Assembly: GCA_028768545.1 (NCBI GenBank) | Contig: CP054838.1 | Location: 3,397,001-3,461,000, forward strand | From: Desulfobacter sp. | GTDB lineage: Bacteria; Desulfobacterota; Desulfobacteria; Desulfobacterales; Desulfobacteraceae | Length of the DNA: 64,000 nt | Reading direction: 5' to 3' | In this document: positions 51,437 to 60,658 of the stretch, piece after piece | Position numbering within the stretch: the stretch's first letter is position 1 | How the letters are laid out: each line of letters begins with the position of its first letter | The notes under the pieces: model-generated | The model's database searches: none | Told to the model about the DNA's origin: nothing | What the model saw: only the letters and a program-made list of their open reading frames with translations | Position numbers and translations under genes: made by a program

Positions 51437-52219
51437 ATGAAGTTGAAATTTCGTTTATTACCTGTGTTTGCCATTGGTTTGAGTCTGTTTTTTTCCAGTG
51501 TCTGCTTTGCCCATTTTGGCATGGTGATTCCCTCGGACAATATGATTGCCGCTGATGATGCCCGGAAAATCACCCTGGACCTTTCATTTTCACATCCCTT
51601 TGAAGGCCTTGGCATGGACCTGGTTAAACCCAAATCATTTATGGTATTCACAGAAGGAACTAAAACCGAGCTGCTCGGTCAGCTCAAAGCAAAAAAGATA
51701 ATGGATCATCCCTCCTGGACAATGGAATACACCTTTAAACGTCCGGGAGCCTATGCCTTTGTCATGGAGCCTGAGCCCTATTGGGAGCCTTCTGAAGACT
51801 GCTTTATCATCCATTATACCAAAACCGTGGTCTCTGTTTTTGGGGATGATTCAGGCTGGGACAATGAGCTTGGACTCAAAACCGAAATCATTCCTCTGTC
51901 ACGGCCTCTGGGTCTGTACAATAACAACAGCTTCCAGGGCATTGTCAAACTTAACGGTAAAGCCGTTCCCTTTGCAGAGGTTGAGGTTGAATTTTACAAC
52001 CAGGATCAAACAGCATCAGCGCCGGCAGAAGAGATGATTACCCAGACCATCAAGGCCGACCAGAACGGGGTTTTTACCTATAGCGTACCTGCTGCCGGCT
52101 GGTGGGGATTTGCCGCCTTAAACACCTCTGATAAAAAAATGGTGCATCAGGGAGAAAAAAAGGATATAGAGTTAGGCGCTGTTATCTGGGTTAAATTTGA
52201 AAATTGGCAGGAAAAATAA
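51437..52219 (+). CDS. NikK-like DUF4198 periplasmic component of a nickel/cobalt transporter
   Basis: A 260-residue exported protein (signal peptide MKLKFRLLPVFAIGLSLFFS up to SVCFA, mature start HFGMVIPSD). ATG 51437 is preceded by AAGGAG at 51425-51430; the frame extends further upstream but not with a better start. The mature protein has the DUF4198 pattern, with an N-terminal His and a later YNNNSFQGIVKLNGKAVPFA beta-sandwich. DUF4198 proteins (NikK) accompany nickel ECF transporters and probably bind metal ions in the periplasm. It is first in the operon with nikM, nikL, nikQ, and nikO. Confidence 0.78.
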   Translation: MKLKFRLLPVFAIGLSLFFSSVCFAHFGMVIPSDNMIAADDARKITLDLSFSHPFEGLGMDLVKPKSFMVFTEGTKTELLGQLKAKKIMDHPSWTMEYTFKRPGAYAFVMEPEPYWEPSEDCFIIHYTKTVVSVFGDDSGWDNELGLKTEIIPLSRPLGLYNNNSFQGIVKLNGKAVPFAEVEVEFYNQDQTASAPAEEMITQTIKADQNGVFTYSVPAAGWWGFAALNTSDKKMVHQGEKKDIELGAVIWVKFENWQEK

Positions 52220-52222
52220 TTT

Positions 52223-52825
52223 ATGCATATTTCAGAAGGGGTATTATCCGGCCAGGTTTTAGGGGCAGGGGCCGCGGCAACAATCGCTTTAACTGCCCTT
52301 GGCCTTAAACGGATATCCTATGACCAGATGGTTCATGTGGCCATTTTGGCATCAGCCTTTTTTGTGGCCTCATTGATCCATGTCAATATCGGGCCTGTGA
52401 GCGTTCACCTGATTTTAAACGGAATTGTGGGACTGCTCTTGGGAGTGGCTGCATTTCCGGCCATTCTCACGGCATTGATTCTTCAGTCCCTGCTGTTTCA
52501 ATACGGCGGACTGACAGCCCTGGGAGTGAACGCCCTGGTCATGGCCCTTCCTGCGGTCATGGTCCATTATCTGTTTTTGCCCCTGGTGGGTAAAACCCCT
52601 TCTTTGAATTTTGTTGCAGGTTTTTTGTCGGGCCTTTTTTCCATATTGGGATCCAGTATTCTTTTGGGGGCAGCCCTCTGGTTTACGGACCAGCAGTTTT
52701 TAAAGACCAGTATTGCCATTATATCGGCCCATGTCCCTGTGATGATCATTGAAGGAATCATCACAGGATTTTGTATCTCCTTTCTGGTCAAGGTTTATCC
52801 TGAAATTCTGCCAAGGAAAATTTAA
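52223..52825 (+). CDS. Metal-specific ECF S-component NikM/CbiM
   Basis: A 200-residue membrane protein starting MHISEGVLSGQVLGAGAA. The N-terminal Met-His-Ile is the metal-binding start of CbiM/NikM and requires the exact ATG at 52223. About six membrane segments follow (VAILASAFFVASLIHVNIGP, SVHLILNGIVGLLLGVAAFP). It binds Ni or Co and couples to NikQ/NikO. No cbiN follows, and DUF4198 and NikL-like partners are present, which favours nickel. Confidence 0.88.
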   Translation: MHISEGVLSGQVLGAGAAATIALTALGLKRISYDQMVHVAILASAFFVASLIHVNIGPVSVHLILNGIVGLLLGVAAFPAILTALILQSLLFQYGGLTALGVNALVMALPAVMVHYLFLPLVGKTPSLNFVAGFLSGLFSILGSSILLGAALWFTDQQFLKTSIAIISAHVPVMIIEGIITGFCISFLVKVYPEILPRKI

Positions 52826-52828
52826 ATA

Positions 52829-53314
52829 ATGATTTTAAAAAAAGCAAAGGGCTTGATACTGATTTTGATCTGCGCAGGGTTAATTTTGCCCCCTATGGCC
52901 ATGGCCCACAAGGTGATTTTTTTTGCCTGGGTGGAAAATAATCAAATCATGGTTGAGGCGGGCTTTGGAAGCAAACGGCCGGCCGTTGACTGCGATATAC
53001 TGGCCCATGATCACCAGGGCAATCTGGTTTATCAGGGAAAAACCAATAAAAACGGCCGCCATTCCTTTAAGGTGCCCAAAGGCTTTGACACGGATATGAT
53101 TTTAGAACTCAAAGCAGGTCCGGGGCATCGCGGGGAATGGACCATCAAAGCCGATGAGTTCAATTCCCAGAAACCCAAAGATACGAACCGAGCCGATTCT
53201 TCGCGGAACTCACTTGAAAACGGGCCTGATCCCCTAAAGATCATTGCCGGGATCGCATTGATATTTGCCCTGGCCTTTGGGCTTAAAAAATTAAAAAAGG
53301 GCAATCCCCAATGA
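52829..53314 (+). CDS. NikL-like auxiliary component
   Basis: A 161-residue protein with a signal peptide (GLILILICAGLILPPMAMA), a mature start HKVIFFAWVENNQIMVEAGF and an FxF-type beta-sandwich (FKVPKGFDTDMILELKAGPG). One C-terminal membrane helix (LKIIAGIALIFALAFGLKKL) follows. That arrangement, and its place between nikM and nikQ, match NikL. Function is presumed to be metal capture or gating. The stop overlaps the nikQ start. Confidence 0.75.
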   Translation: MILKKAKGLILILICAGLILPPMAMAHKVIFFAWVENNQIMVEAGFGSKRPAVDCDILAHDHQGNLVYQGKTNKNGRHSFKVPKGFDTDMILELKAGPGHRGEWTIKADEFNSQKPKDTNRADSSRNSLENGPDPLKIIAGIALIFALAFGLKKLKKGNPQ

Positions 53315-54060
53315 CCCACTCTTCCCTTGAATACGGGGACTCGCCCATCCATAAGCTGGATCCGAAAATCAGAATTTTAGTCGCTTTTTTCCTTAGTTTT
53401 GCAGGGGCGTTGTCCAATGAAATCTATATTATTCTGGGATATCTTTGTTTGGGCATTTTGTTTAATATTTTCGCCCATCTTGAGTTTGATCAGGTGGCAG
53501 CCAGGTTAAAGCCCTTATTCTGGTTTCTTTTGATGATCTGGCTATTTTTACCTTTGACATTTACCCAGGAAATCCTTTTTGACTTTGGATGGATAAAAAT
53601 CAGTCAGCAAGGGATTCTTTTAAGTGCGAAAATCACCTTAAAGTCCATTGCCATTTTATTGATATTTACAGTCCTGATCACCACCATGCCTGTGGCATCT
53701 TTGGGCCGGGGACTTCATCAGCTCAAGGTACCGGACAAACTGGTCTTTTTACTATTGATGACCTATCGCTATATTGCCGTGATCCAGGAAGAGTATCAGC
53801 GACTGCTCCGGGCGGCCCGGTTCAGGGGGTTTAAACCCGGAACCAACCTTCACTCATACAAAACCTTTGCCTACCTTGCGGGCATGCTTTTTGTCAGAGC
53901 CTCTTTCCGGGCAAGGCGGGTATACCAGGCCATGCTATGCCGCGGCTTTGATCAAAAATTTCACACCCTTGACGTTCATGCCCCCTATGGGCTAAACTCG
54001 GTCTTCTTTTTTGCAATGATCGTTGCAGGAAGCATACTTATATTTATTGAAAGGCTGTGA
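53311..54060 (+). CDS. ECF transporter T-component NikQ/CbiQ
   Basis: A 249-residue membrane protein with the CbiQ/EcfT pattern: SPIHKLDPKIRILVAFFLSF at the start, and the coupling motif ARFRGFKPG near residue 170 and ARRVYQAMLCRGF near 205, which contact the ATPase. It links the NikM substrate subunit to NikO. The stop overlaps the nikO GTG start by four bases. Confidence 0.92.
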   Translation: MTHSSLEYGDSPIHKLDPKIRILVAFFLSFAGALSNEIYIILGYLCLGILFNIFAHLEFDQVAARLKPLFWFLLMIWLFLPLTFTQEILFDFGWIKISQQGILLSAKITLKSIAILLIFTVLITTMPVASLGRGLHQLKVPDKLVFLLLMTYRYIAVIQEEYQRLLRAARFRGFKPGTNLHSYKTFAYLAGMLFVRASFRARRVYQAMLCRGFDQKFHTLDVHAPYGLNSVFFFAMIVAGSILIFIERL

Positions 54061-54812
54061 ATAAGCTAATGACCCGATTTAAGACCCAGGCAGGCCCTAT
54101 CATTCAATTGGAAAAGATCTGTTTTTCATATCCCGGGGCATCTGAACCGGTGTTAAACGGGCTTGACCTTGAGATAAAGTCAAAAGAAAAAATCGGACTG
54201 ATGGCGCCCAACGGCACCGGTAAAACAACCTTGCTGCACACCATCATGGGACTGTGCCGTCCAGAATCCGGCCAAATAAAGATCTTTGATACCCCCATGA
54301 ACACGGAAAAAGATTTTTCATCCATTCGCACCCGGGTCGGTCTTTTGTTCCAGGATTCAGATGATCAGCTTTTTTGCCCCACGGTTTTGGATGATGTGGC
54401 CTTTGGTCCGCTGAACATGGGCGCCTCGCGCAGCCAGGCGGTTGATACCTCTGTAAAAGTGCTGGAAAGCCTTGGTATTGGAGAATTTCAAGATTCGGTC
54501 ACCCACCGTCTGTCAGGGGGGCAAAAACGGCTGGTTGCCCTGGCCGCAGTCATGGCCATGTCCCCTGAAATTTTGCTTTTGGACGAACCCACCTCTGGCC
54601 TTGATACCACGGTCAAACAAAAACTGACCGATATTTTAAACGGCCTGGATATTTCTTATTTGATCATTTCCCATGACTTTAACTTTTTAAGCAAGGTAAC
54701 AGACAAGATTTTTTCCATGGAAGCTGGGAAAATTCTGACCGATGATCAGATCCATGTCCACCACCATGAACATTTTCACAAACATGGGCTTCAGCCCCAT
54801 GTTCATAAGTGA
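54057..54812 (+). CDS. ECF transporter ATPase NikO/CbiO with His-rich tail
   Basis: A 251-residue ABC ATPase. Motifs are Walker A APNGTGKTTL at about residue 52, Q-loop LLFQDSDDQLF, signature LSGGQKRLVALA and Walker B ILLLDEPTSGLD. The last 20 residues are very His-rich (HVHHHEHFHKHG and HVHK), as in some nickel-handling proteins, and may store or sense metal ions. The start is GTG 54057; ATG 54069 is an alternative. It drives Ni/Co uptake with NikMQ. Confidence 0.92.
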   Translation: MNKLMTRFKTQAGPIIQLEKICFSYPGASEPVLNGLDLEIKSKEKIGLMAPNGTGKTTLLHTIMGLCRPESGQIKIFDTPMNTEKDFSSIRTRVGLLFQDSDDQLFCPTVLDDVAFGPLNMGASRSQAVDTSVKVLESLGIGEFQDSVTHRLSGGQKRLVALAAVMAMSPEILLLDEPTSGLDTTVKQKLTDILNGLDISYLIISHDFNFLSKVTDKIFSMEAGKILTDDQIHVHHHEHFHKHGLQPHVHK

Positions 54813-54868
54813 TGCCTGCCTGAAAAACGTTTAAAAAATAAACTATAATTGCAAAGATGGGTGACAGA

Positions 54869-55297
54869 TCAATGTCTGCCTTCCAGTAGATTGGTCAACT
54901 CTTTTTGGATGCAGTAATAAATGTCGTCATCACTGCCGTAGACATCAATGACATCCTTGTGATTGATGAGTTTTTCAACCACAAAGGCGGTCAGATAAAG
55001 ACTTGCGATGTTGGGGTTGGAAACCAGGGTTCTAAAGGGAGCCACAGCATAATCAATATCAAAATCTTCTGCCCGGCACATCTCGTCCAGGCAACGGACA
55101 ATTTGATTTTCAATGCTGGATTTGGATACGGTTTCAATCAGTCCTGTTTCAATTAGCTTCATGGAGACTTTGTTGCTGAATAAATCAATGTTGTCCCGGA
55201 TGGAGCTGATGGTTTTTATTCTTTCCCGCTCTTTGGAAGATTCGATTTTTGAAAGAAGCTTGGATTCTCGATTTCCGGTATAAAAAATTTTGGCCAT
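54869..55297 (-). CDS. Hypothetical protein
   Basis: A 142-residue soluble protein that I do not recognise. It is helical in character and charged (SKIESSKERERIKTISSIRD), with an acidic patch VYGSDDDIYYCIQKELTNLL near the C-terminus. There are only two Cys and no signal peptide or membrane segment. It stands between nikO and recJ, read in the recJ direction, with AAGGATAA before its ATG; it has its own upstream gap of about 90 bases. Confidence 0.7.
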   Translation of the reverse strand: MAKIFYTGNRESKLLSKIESSKERERIKTISSIRDNIDLFSNKVSMKLIETGLIETVSKSSIENQIVRCLDEMCRAEDFDIDYAVAPFRTLVSNPNIASLYLTAFVVEKLINHKDVIDVYGSDDDIYYCIQKELTNLLEGRH

Positions 55298-55386
55298 TGA
55301 ATTATCCTTAAATTAACAAAATTGTTAAACCCTAATCTTAACTTATATTATAAAACCCATACCTTTTTCAAGTTAAAAGTAACGGA

Positions 55387-57090
55387 TTAAATATCCTGAA
55401 TGATAATCTGGGCTCTATCTGCTTTGAATTTATTAATCTTTAGTTTAAAAAGAATTTTATTATAATAGGCGGGCAGATCTTTGGTGGATGACAAGTTAAA
55501 ATGAAGGGCCTCTATTTCATTGACCCCGGCTTCCCCTTTTAGAATCATTTTCCGATGACAATTGCCAATAATATGGGAAGAGGCGACCCATAAATTTCTC
55601 ACCAGAAAAACAGGTTCTGGGTTGCCAGTGCCAAAAGGTCTCATCTGGTTGATTTCAACGGCCAGGTCATGGGTGATATCTTCCAAGGAAAGTTCGGCAT
55701 CCACTTTTATTTTCCGGGTGTAAGCCTCAATTGAATAATGGGTCTTAAAATAGGAGACAAGGCCAGGTTTGAGTTGTTCAAGATTCTCTTGTTTCAAGGT
55801 CAGGCCCGCAGCCATGGCATGGCCGCCAAATCTTTCAAACAAGTCTGAATTTGCCATTAACGCATTGTGGATATTAATTTGATTCACGCTTCTGCACGAT
55901 CCTGTGGCCTGTCCATCTTTTAATGCCAGCAGTACCACAGGACATGCGTATTTTCTCGACAGGCGGGAGGCCACGATTCCGAGAACAGAAGGTGCCCAGT
56001 GACGGTTCCACAACACCAGCAGTTTTCCATCCAACAAAGAGGGGGTCGCTAGGATTTGCTTTTCTATATCTTGAACAATTTCCCTTTCAATCTGCTGGCG
56101 TTTCACGTTCAGCTCATCCAAAAGTCTGGCGCTGGTCATGGACTGGTTCAGCCCGGAAGCCAAAAGATGGGAAACACAAATTCTGGCATGAGACATCCGG
56201 CCTGCCGCATTGATCCTGGGTACGATTTTAAATGAAATATCATCTGAATCCATGGTTCCAAGATCCATGCGTGCCACCTGGGCAATGGCCAGAATTCCCG
56301 GTCGGATCCCTCGTTTAATCTGTCCAAGTCCTGCCACACACAAGACCCGGTTATCATGGATCAAAGGCACCATATCCCCCATGGTACCGATGGCGTACAA
56401 ATCCAAAAACCCTAAAAGGCTGGGTTCTTCAAAGGTTTCCCATACCCCTTTTTCCCTGAAAACCTTGCGCAAAGCCATGATCAGGTAAAAGGCCACGCCC
56501 ACCCCGGCCAGATAATCCAAACCGGAATCACAATCATGGCGTTTCGGGTTGATAACAGCCAGTGCAGACGGAAGGGTATTGCCGGGTTCATGATGATCTG
56601 TGACAATCACGTCAATATCTTCATTCCGGGCCTTTAAGACAGCAGCTTCCGAGCTGATGCCGCAGTCCACAGTAATGATCAGGTCCACATCCATGGCCAC
56701 GGCCATGTCCACGTGAGAAGGATAAATGGAATACCCCTCTTTGATCCTGTGGGGAATGTACCAGGTAAGGTCAGCCTCTACCCTGGAAAGAAACTCGTAA
56801 ATCAGGGAGGTTGCCGTTACCCCGTCGGCATCAAAATCGCCGAAAATTAAAATCTTTTCCTTGTTGGCAATTGCCGTAAAAATTCGGTCAACCGCCTTGT
56901 CCATATCTTTAAGAGCAAAGGGGTTGGTCAGGTGACTGAAGTTGGGATTGAGAAAAAAACGACCTGTTTCAGGATCTGTTATTCCACGGTCAACCAAAAG
57001 TTGAGCCACCACAGGATGGCAGTTTAAGGCAGAGGCCAGAAAAGAAACTTTTTGCTGATCAGGAGCAGCATATGTCAATTGGGTATCCAT
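55387..57090 (-). CDS. recJ: Single-strand-specific exonuclease RecJ
   Basis: A 567-residue protein of the DHH superfamily. Metal-binding motifs are FGDFDADGVTATSLIYEFLS at about residues 78-97 (motif I), TVDCGISSEAAV, VTDHHEPGNTLPSA at about 163-176 (DHH) and GVAFYL. The DHHA1 part has RFGGHAMAAGLTLKQENLEQ with the GGH motif, followed by an OB-like C-terminal region. RecJ trims 5' ends of single-stranded DNA in recombination and mismatch repair. It is divergent from miaB across a 260-base gap with no other gene. Confidence 0.95.
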   Translation of the reverse strand: MDTQLTYAAPDQQKVSFLASALNCHPVVAQLLVDRGITDPETGRFFLNPNFSHLTNPFALKDMDKAVDRIFTAIANKEKILIFGDFDADGVTATSLIYEFLSRVEADLTWYIPHRIKEGYSIYPSHVDMAVAMDVDLIITVDCGISSEAAVLKARNEDIDVIVTDHHEPGNTLPSALAVINPKRHDCDSGLDYLAGVGVAFYLIMALRKVFREKGVWETFEEPSLLGFLDLYAIGTMGDMVPLIHDNRVLCVAGLGQIKRGIRPGILAIAQVARMDLGTMDSDDISFKIVPRINAAGRMSHARICVSHLLASGLNQSMTSARLLDELNVKRQQIEREIVQDIEKQILATPSLLDGKLLVLWNRHWAPSVLGIVASRLSRKYACPVVLLALKDGQATGSCRSVNQINIHNALMANSDLFERFGGHAMAAGLTLKQENLEQLKPGLVSYFKTHYSIEAYTRKIKVDAELSLEDITHDLAVEINQMRPFGTGNPEPVFLVRNLWVASSHIIGNCHRKMILKGEAGVNEIEALHFNLSSTKDLPAYYNKILFKLKINKFKADRAQIIIQDI

Positions 57091-57350
57091 ATCTTAGGTT
57101 TCATTTTTATATCGGCTAAATCTTTGAAAGTCAAATAAATCAGCCTTGACCAAGGCCGGTGAAACACGGGAAATAACCATATTTTAAGCAAATATAGAAG
57201 AAGTCTTCTGATTTGGATCTTGATATTTGCAGGCACAACTAAATTCCATTTGACCATAATAAAAGACAGGTAAGATTTTGTTTGAGTAATGAATCTTATT
57301 AGTGGTATATTTAGGGCTTATGGAATAAATTTTAATTGAGAACGCTGATA

Positions 57351-57560
57351 ATGCAGACCCTTGTAAAAGAATTTATGGTAGACAAGACCCGGATCGGGTT
57401 TATCCGGTTTATTTTCGAGGCCTATGAAGGGCTTGCCGTGGTCACCACCTTGGACCCAAAAACAGGCCATATCAAACTGACCATTGCGCCGGACCAAGAG
57501 GAAATTGCATTTCAGGTGATTGAGGATCTTAAAAAGGATTTTTGTTTTAATGCATTGTAA
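57351..57560 (+). CDS. DUF4911 family protein
   Basis: A 69-residue protein with the DUF4911 pattern: VDKTRIGFIRFIFEAYEGLA, DPKTGHIKLTIAPDQEEIAF, and ending in a short helix. The function is unknown. The family commonly lies beside miaB in Desulfobacterota, as here. ATG 57351 is the likely start; TTG 57336 would add five residues. It overlaps the miaB start by 11 bases. Confidence 0.8.
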   Translation: MQTLVKEFMVDKTRIGFIRFIFEAYEGLAVVTTLDPKTGHIKLTIAPDQEEIAFQVIEDLKKDFCFNAL

Positions 57561-58908
57561 AGGTAAGGCTTACATCAATACCATTGGGTGCCAGATGAAT
57601 GTATATGATTCTGAAAAGCTGGCAGGCATTCTTCACGCCTATGGATATGAGACCACCCAAATCATGGAAGAGGCAAACCTTGTGCTCTGCAATACCTGCT
57701 CTATCAGGCACAAGGCCGAAGAAAAGGCCTTTAGCTTTCTTGGCAGGTTTGCAAAGGAAAAGAAAAAACGCCCCCATCTGATCACCATTATGGCCGGATG
57801 CGTGGCCCAGCAGGAAGGGAAAAAGGCCTTTGCCAGACTCCCCCACCTGGACATTGTTTTAGGGACCCAGGCCTTTGCCAGGCTGGGAAAACATTTGGAT
57901 GATTTTTACTCTGGAAAACGCAAAATCGTTGATACCGGAGAATCTGAAATGATTTTTGAGGCCATGCCGGATGACGCCTGCTTTGACCAGAACCAAATCT
58001 CTAAATTTGTCACCATCATGCAGGGGTGTGAAAATTTTTGCACCTATTGTGTGGTCCCCTATGTCAGGGGCAGGGAAAAGTCCAGGCCCCATGAAAACAT
58101 TATCCGGGAAATTGAAATCATGGCCCAGTCCGGCATTAAAGAGGTGACCCTTCTAGGGCAGAATGTCAATTCCTACGGGGTCAAAAATGGGGATATCAGT
58201 TTTCCTGAACTTCTTTCAAAGGTCAGCCAGGTTAAAGGCATTCATAGAATACGTTTTGCCACTTCCCACCCCAAAGATTTATCCTTGGAATTGATCCAGG
58301 CCATGAGTAAAATAGACAAGGTGTGCAACCATCTCCACTTGCCGATTCAGGCAGGGTCCAACCGGGTTTTAAAAAAAATGAACCGTGGATATACCCGGGA
58401 AACATACCTTTCAAGAATTGTCGCCCTAAAAGAATTCTGCCCTGATATGGCCCTGTCCACAGATATCATTGTGGGATTTCCCTCGGAGACCGAAGAAGAT
58501 TTTCAGGAAACCATGGATCTTCTTGAACAGGTTGAATATGATTCTATTTTTGCCTTTGCATATTCGGACAGGTCGTCTGCACCGGCCGCAAAATTTGCAG
58601 ACCAGGTGGACGAATCCATAAAAATGGAACGGTTAAACCGGCTTCTAAAATTCCAGGATCAATATACTGAAAAGAAAAACAAGGCGTTGATCGGATCGGA
58701 TCTTGTGGTTTTGGTGGAAGGAAATAGCCCCAAGCCAAGGGACGGTTTTGTCAAAACAAATCATAATATGAAACAGATGTTCGGTAGAAGTGAATCCAAT
58801 AAGATTGTACATTTTCCTTCGGATCAGGCCGTGATTGGAGACCTGGTTAAAATACATATTGAAAACGCTTATCCCCATTCTCTTTGGGGAGAGGTTTGCG
58901 GGAGTTGA
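57550..58908 (+). CDS. miaB: tRNA-2-methylthio-N6-dimethylallyladenosine synthase MiaB
   Basis: A 452-residue radical SAM enzyme from ATG 57550. The N-terminal MTTase domain contains the three cluster-binding Cys (TIGCQMN, LCNTCSIR, and MAGCVAQ). The radical SAM motif is CENFCTYCVVP at about residue 160. The C-terminal TRAM domain is at about residues 375-440 (SDLVVLVEGNSPKPRDGFVK). It adds a methylthio group to i6A37 in tRNA. An alternative longer start at 57520 overlaps DUF4911 too far. Confidence 0.95.
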   Translation: MHCKGKAYINTIGCQMNVYDSEKLAGILHAYGYETTQIMEEANLVLCNTCSIRHKAEEKAFSFLGRFAKEKKKRPHLITIMAGCVAQQEGKKAFARLPHLDIVLGTQAFARLGKHLDDFYSGKRKIVDTGESEMIFEAMPDDACFDQNQISKFVTIMQGCENFCTYCVVPYVRGREKSRPHENIIREIEIMAQSGIKEVTLLGQNVNSYGVKNGDISFPELLSKVSQVKGIHRIRFATSHPKDLSLELIQAMSKIDKVCNHLHLPIQAGSNRVLKKMNRGYTRETYLSRIVALKEFCPDMALSTDIIVGFPSETEEDFQETMDLLEQVEYDSIFAFAYSDRSSAPAAKFADQVDESIKMERLNRLLKFQDQYTEKKNKALIGSDLVVLVEGNSPKPRDGFVKTNHNMKQMFGRSESNKIVHFPSDQAVIGDLVKIHIENAYPHSLWGEVCGS

Positions 58909-58913
58909 TCTCC

Positions 58914-59795
58914 ATGAAAAATAAATCTTTGAAAATAGGAAGAAACGAACTTTGCCCCTGCGGCAGCGGAAAAAAATTTAAAAATTGCTGTAGAAATAAA
59001 AAATCGGAAATATCCATTAAGGATGAGTATAAAAACCGGTATGACATCATTATCAAATCTGCAGAACAGATAGACGGCATCAGAAAATCAGGTGAACTTC
59101 TCTTGTCCATCATGGACGGGGTGGAAAAAATGATCCGCCCAGGGTTGAAAACCGAAGAAATCAATACCTTTGTTCATGAACAAACCTTAAAGGCCGGTGC
59201 CATATCAGCCCCGCTCAACTACAAGGGATTTCCCAAAAGTGTCTGTGTTTCCATCAATGAGGTCATCTGCCATGGCATTCCCGGGGACCGGGTGATCCAA
59301 GACGGTGATATTGTCAATGTGGACATCACACCCATCCTCAACGGATACTATGCCGATGCCAATAAAACCTTTTTTGCAGGCACCCCGGGCCCGGATGCTA
59401 AAAAAATTGTTGCCGTGGCCGCAGAATCATTAAAGCGCGGTATTGAAACCGTTGCTCCGGGTGCCACGCTCGGGGATATTGGCTACGCGATCCAGAACTA
59501 TGCCGAAGGCCAGGGATGCTCGGTGGTCAGAGAATTTGTGGGCCATGGGGTGGGCATTGATTTCCATGAACAGCCCCAGGTGCTTCATTTCGGACGACCT
59601 GGCAAGGGGATTGCTCTGGTGCCTGGAATGGTGTTTACCATTGAACCCATGATCAACATCGGCAAAAAAGATCTCCATGTATTGGAAGACCGGTGGACTG
59701 CCGTGACAAATGACGGGTCTTTGTCTGCCCAGTTTGAACAGACCATTCTTGTCACAGAAGAGGGGTATAAGAGCCTGACACCTTATGAGCTATAA
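58914..59795 (+). CDS. map: Methionine aminopeptidase with N-terminal SEC-C zinc motif
   Basis: A 293-residue protein started at ATG 58914, after GGAG at 58901-58904. The N-terminus GRNELCPCGSGKKFKNCC is a SEC-C motif that binds zinc and may help in ribosome contact. The type I aminopeptidase part shows GFPKSVCVSINEVICHGIPG, VNVDITPILNGYYADANKTF, EFVGHGVGIDFHEQP and FTIEPMINIGKK, containing the conserved D-D-H-E-E metal ligands. It removes the initiator Met. It overlaps plsC by 11 bases. Confidence 0.95.
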   Translation: MKNKSLKIGRNELCPCGSGKKFKNCCRNKKSEISIKDEYKNRYDIIIKSAEQIDGIRKSGELLLSIMDGVEKMIRPGLKTEEINTFVHEQTLKAGAISAPLNYKGFPKSVCVSINEVICHGIPGDRVIQDGDIVNVDITPILNGYYADANKTFFAGTPGPDAKKIVAVAAESLKRGIETVAPGATLGDIGYAIQNYAEGQGCSVVREFVGHGVGIDFHEQPQVLHFGRPGKGIALVPGMVFTIEPMINIGKKDLHVLEDRWTAVTNDGSLSAQFEQTILVTEEGYKSLTPYEL

Positions 59796-60552
59796 TCAGA
59801 GCTTGCCCAACAAGATCTTTGCCATAGCCTATGTTGCCTTTATCGGCATCAGCTCTATCTTGTTTTTTTGTATTGCCTGCCTGATCCGCCTGATCACTTG
59901 GCCCTTTGACCCACGCAGGTTGATCACCAACGTTTTCAGCGCCTTTTGGGCCTCTGTCTATATCTGGTGTATGCCGATCTGGTCAGTGCGGATCATTGAC
60001 AGGCACAAGCTGTCCATTGATAAAAATTATGTTTTTGTCTCCAACCACCAGAGCCAACTTGATATTCTTGTCTTATACCGTCTTCTTTTCCCCTATCGCT
60101 GGGTATCCAAGGCCGCTGTGTTCAACCTGCCGTTTATCGGGTGGAATATGCTTCTCAACGGGGATATTAAACTCAAGCGGGGAGATAAAACAAGCATTGG
60201 CTCCATGATGGCTCAATGTGAAGCTTTGTTGAAAAAAAATATTTCTGTATTTTTTTTTCCGGAAGGGACCCGGTCAAAAGACGGCCGGCTGCGCCCCTTT
60301 AAACAAGGGGCCTTTATCCTTGCAAAAAAAACCGGAGTGGCCATCCAGCCCATTGTGCTCAATCACACCAGAAAGGCCCTGCCCAAACATGAGCTCATAC
60401 TTCAAGGAAATACCCCCATGGAGGTCAAGATTTTGGATCCCATTGAATTTTCAAAATTCAAGGATCTGGAACCTGGTGAGATTGCCGCCATGGTCAGAGA
60501 AAAAATAGCCGCCCATGTCCATGAACATTCCCGGGAGAAAACTTTCGTCTGA
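59785..60552 (+). CDS. plsC: 1-acyl-sn-glycerol-3-phosphate acyltransferase (PlsC)
   Basis: A 255-residue membrane-associated protein. An N-terminal hydrophobic segment (AYVAFIGISSILFFCIACLI) precedes the acyltransferase motifs: HX4D in VSNHQSQLDILVLYRL at about residue 89, KAAVFNLPFIGW, FFPEGTRSKDGRLRPFKQGA and IQPIVLNHT. It acylates lysophosphatidic acid to phosphatidic acid. Start ATG 59785 lies within the map 3' end, so the two are coupled. Confidence 0.93.
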   Translation: MSYNQSLPNKIFAIAYVAFIGISSILFFCIACLIRLITWPFDPRRLITNVFSAFWASVYIWCMPIWSVRIIDRHKLSIDKNYVFVSNHQSQLDILVLYRLLFPYRWVSKAAVFNLPFIGWNMLLNGDIKLKRGDKTSIGSMMAQCEALLKKNISVFFFPEGTRSKDGRLRPFKQGAFILAKKTGVAIQPIVLNHTRKALPKHELILQGNTPMEVKILDPIEFSKFKDLEPGEIAAMVREKIAAHVHEHSREKTFV

Positions 60553-60563
60553 CAGGGCTAAAA

Positions 60564-60658
60564 TCAGGTTGAATTCACTCCTGTGACCTTGTGATCCCGG
60601 GTCCAGTTCAAAAAATGATGAACCAGATCAGGATCTGTTTTGTGGGCATAGATTTTTT
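60564..60658 (-). pseudogene. Small gene of about 96 codons, 3' part, cut by IS6 copy B
   Basis: On the minus strand this piece reads KIYAHKTDPDLVHHFLNWTR and DHKVTGVNST before a TGA at 60564. It continues the frame of 61496-61689, which ends in WIHKK at the other side of the IS. With seven A at the junction the rejoined frame is continuous. Confidence 0.65.

Noticed and set aside
44974..60658. Simple inversion between the two IS6 copies
   Set aside because: Swapped or inverted target duplications would be expected, and none of the four flanking octamers match.
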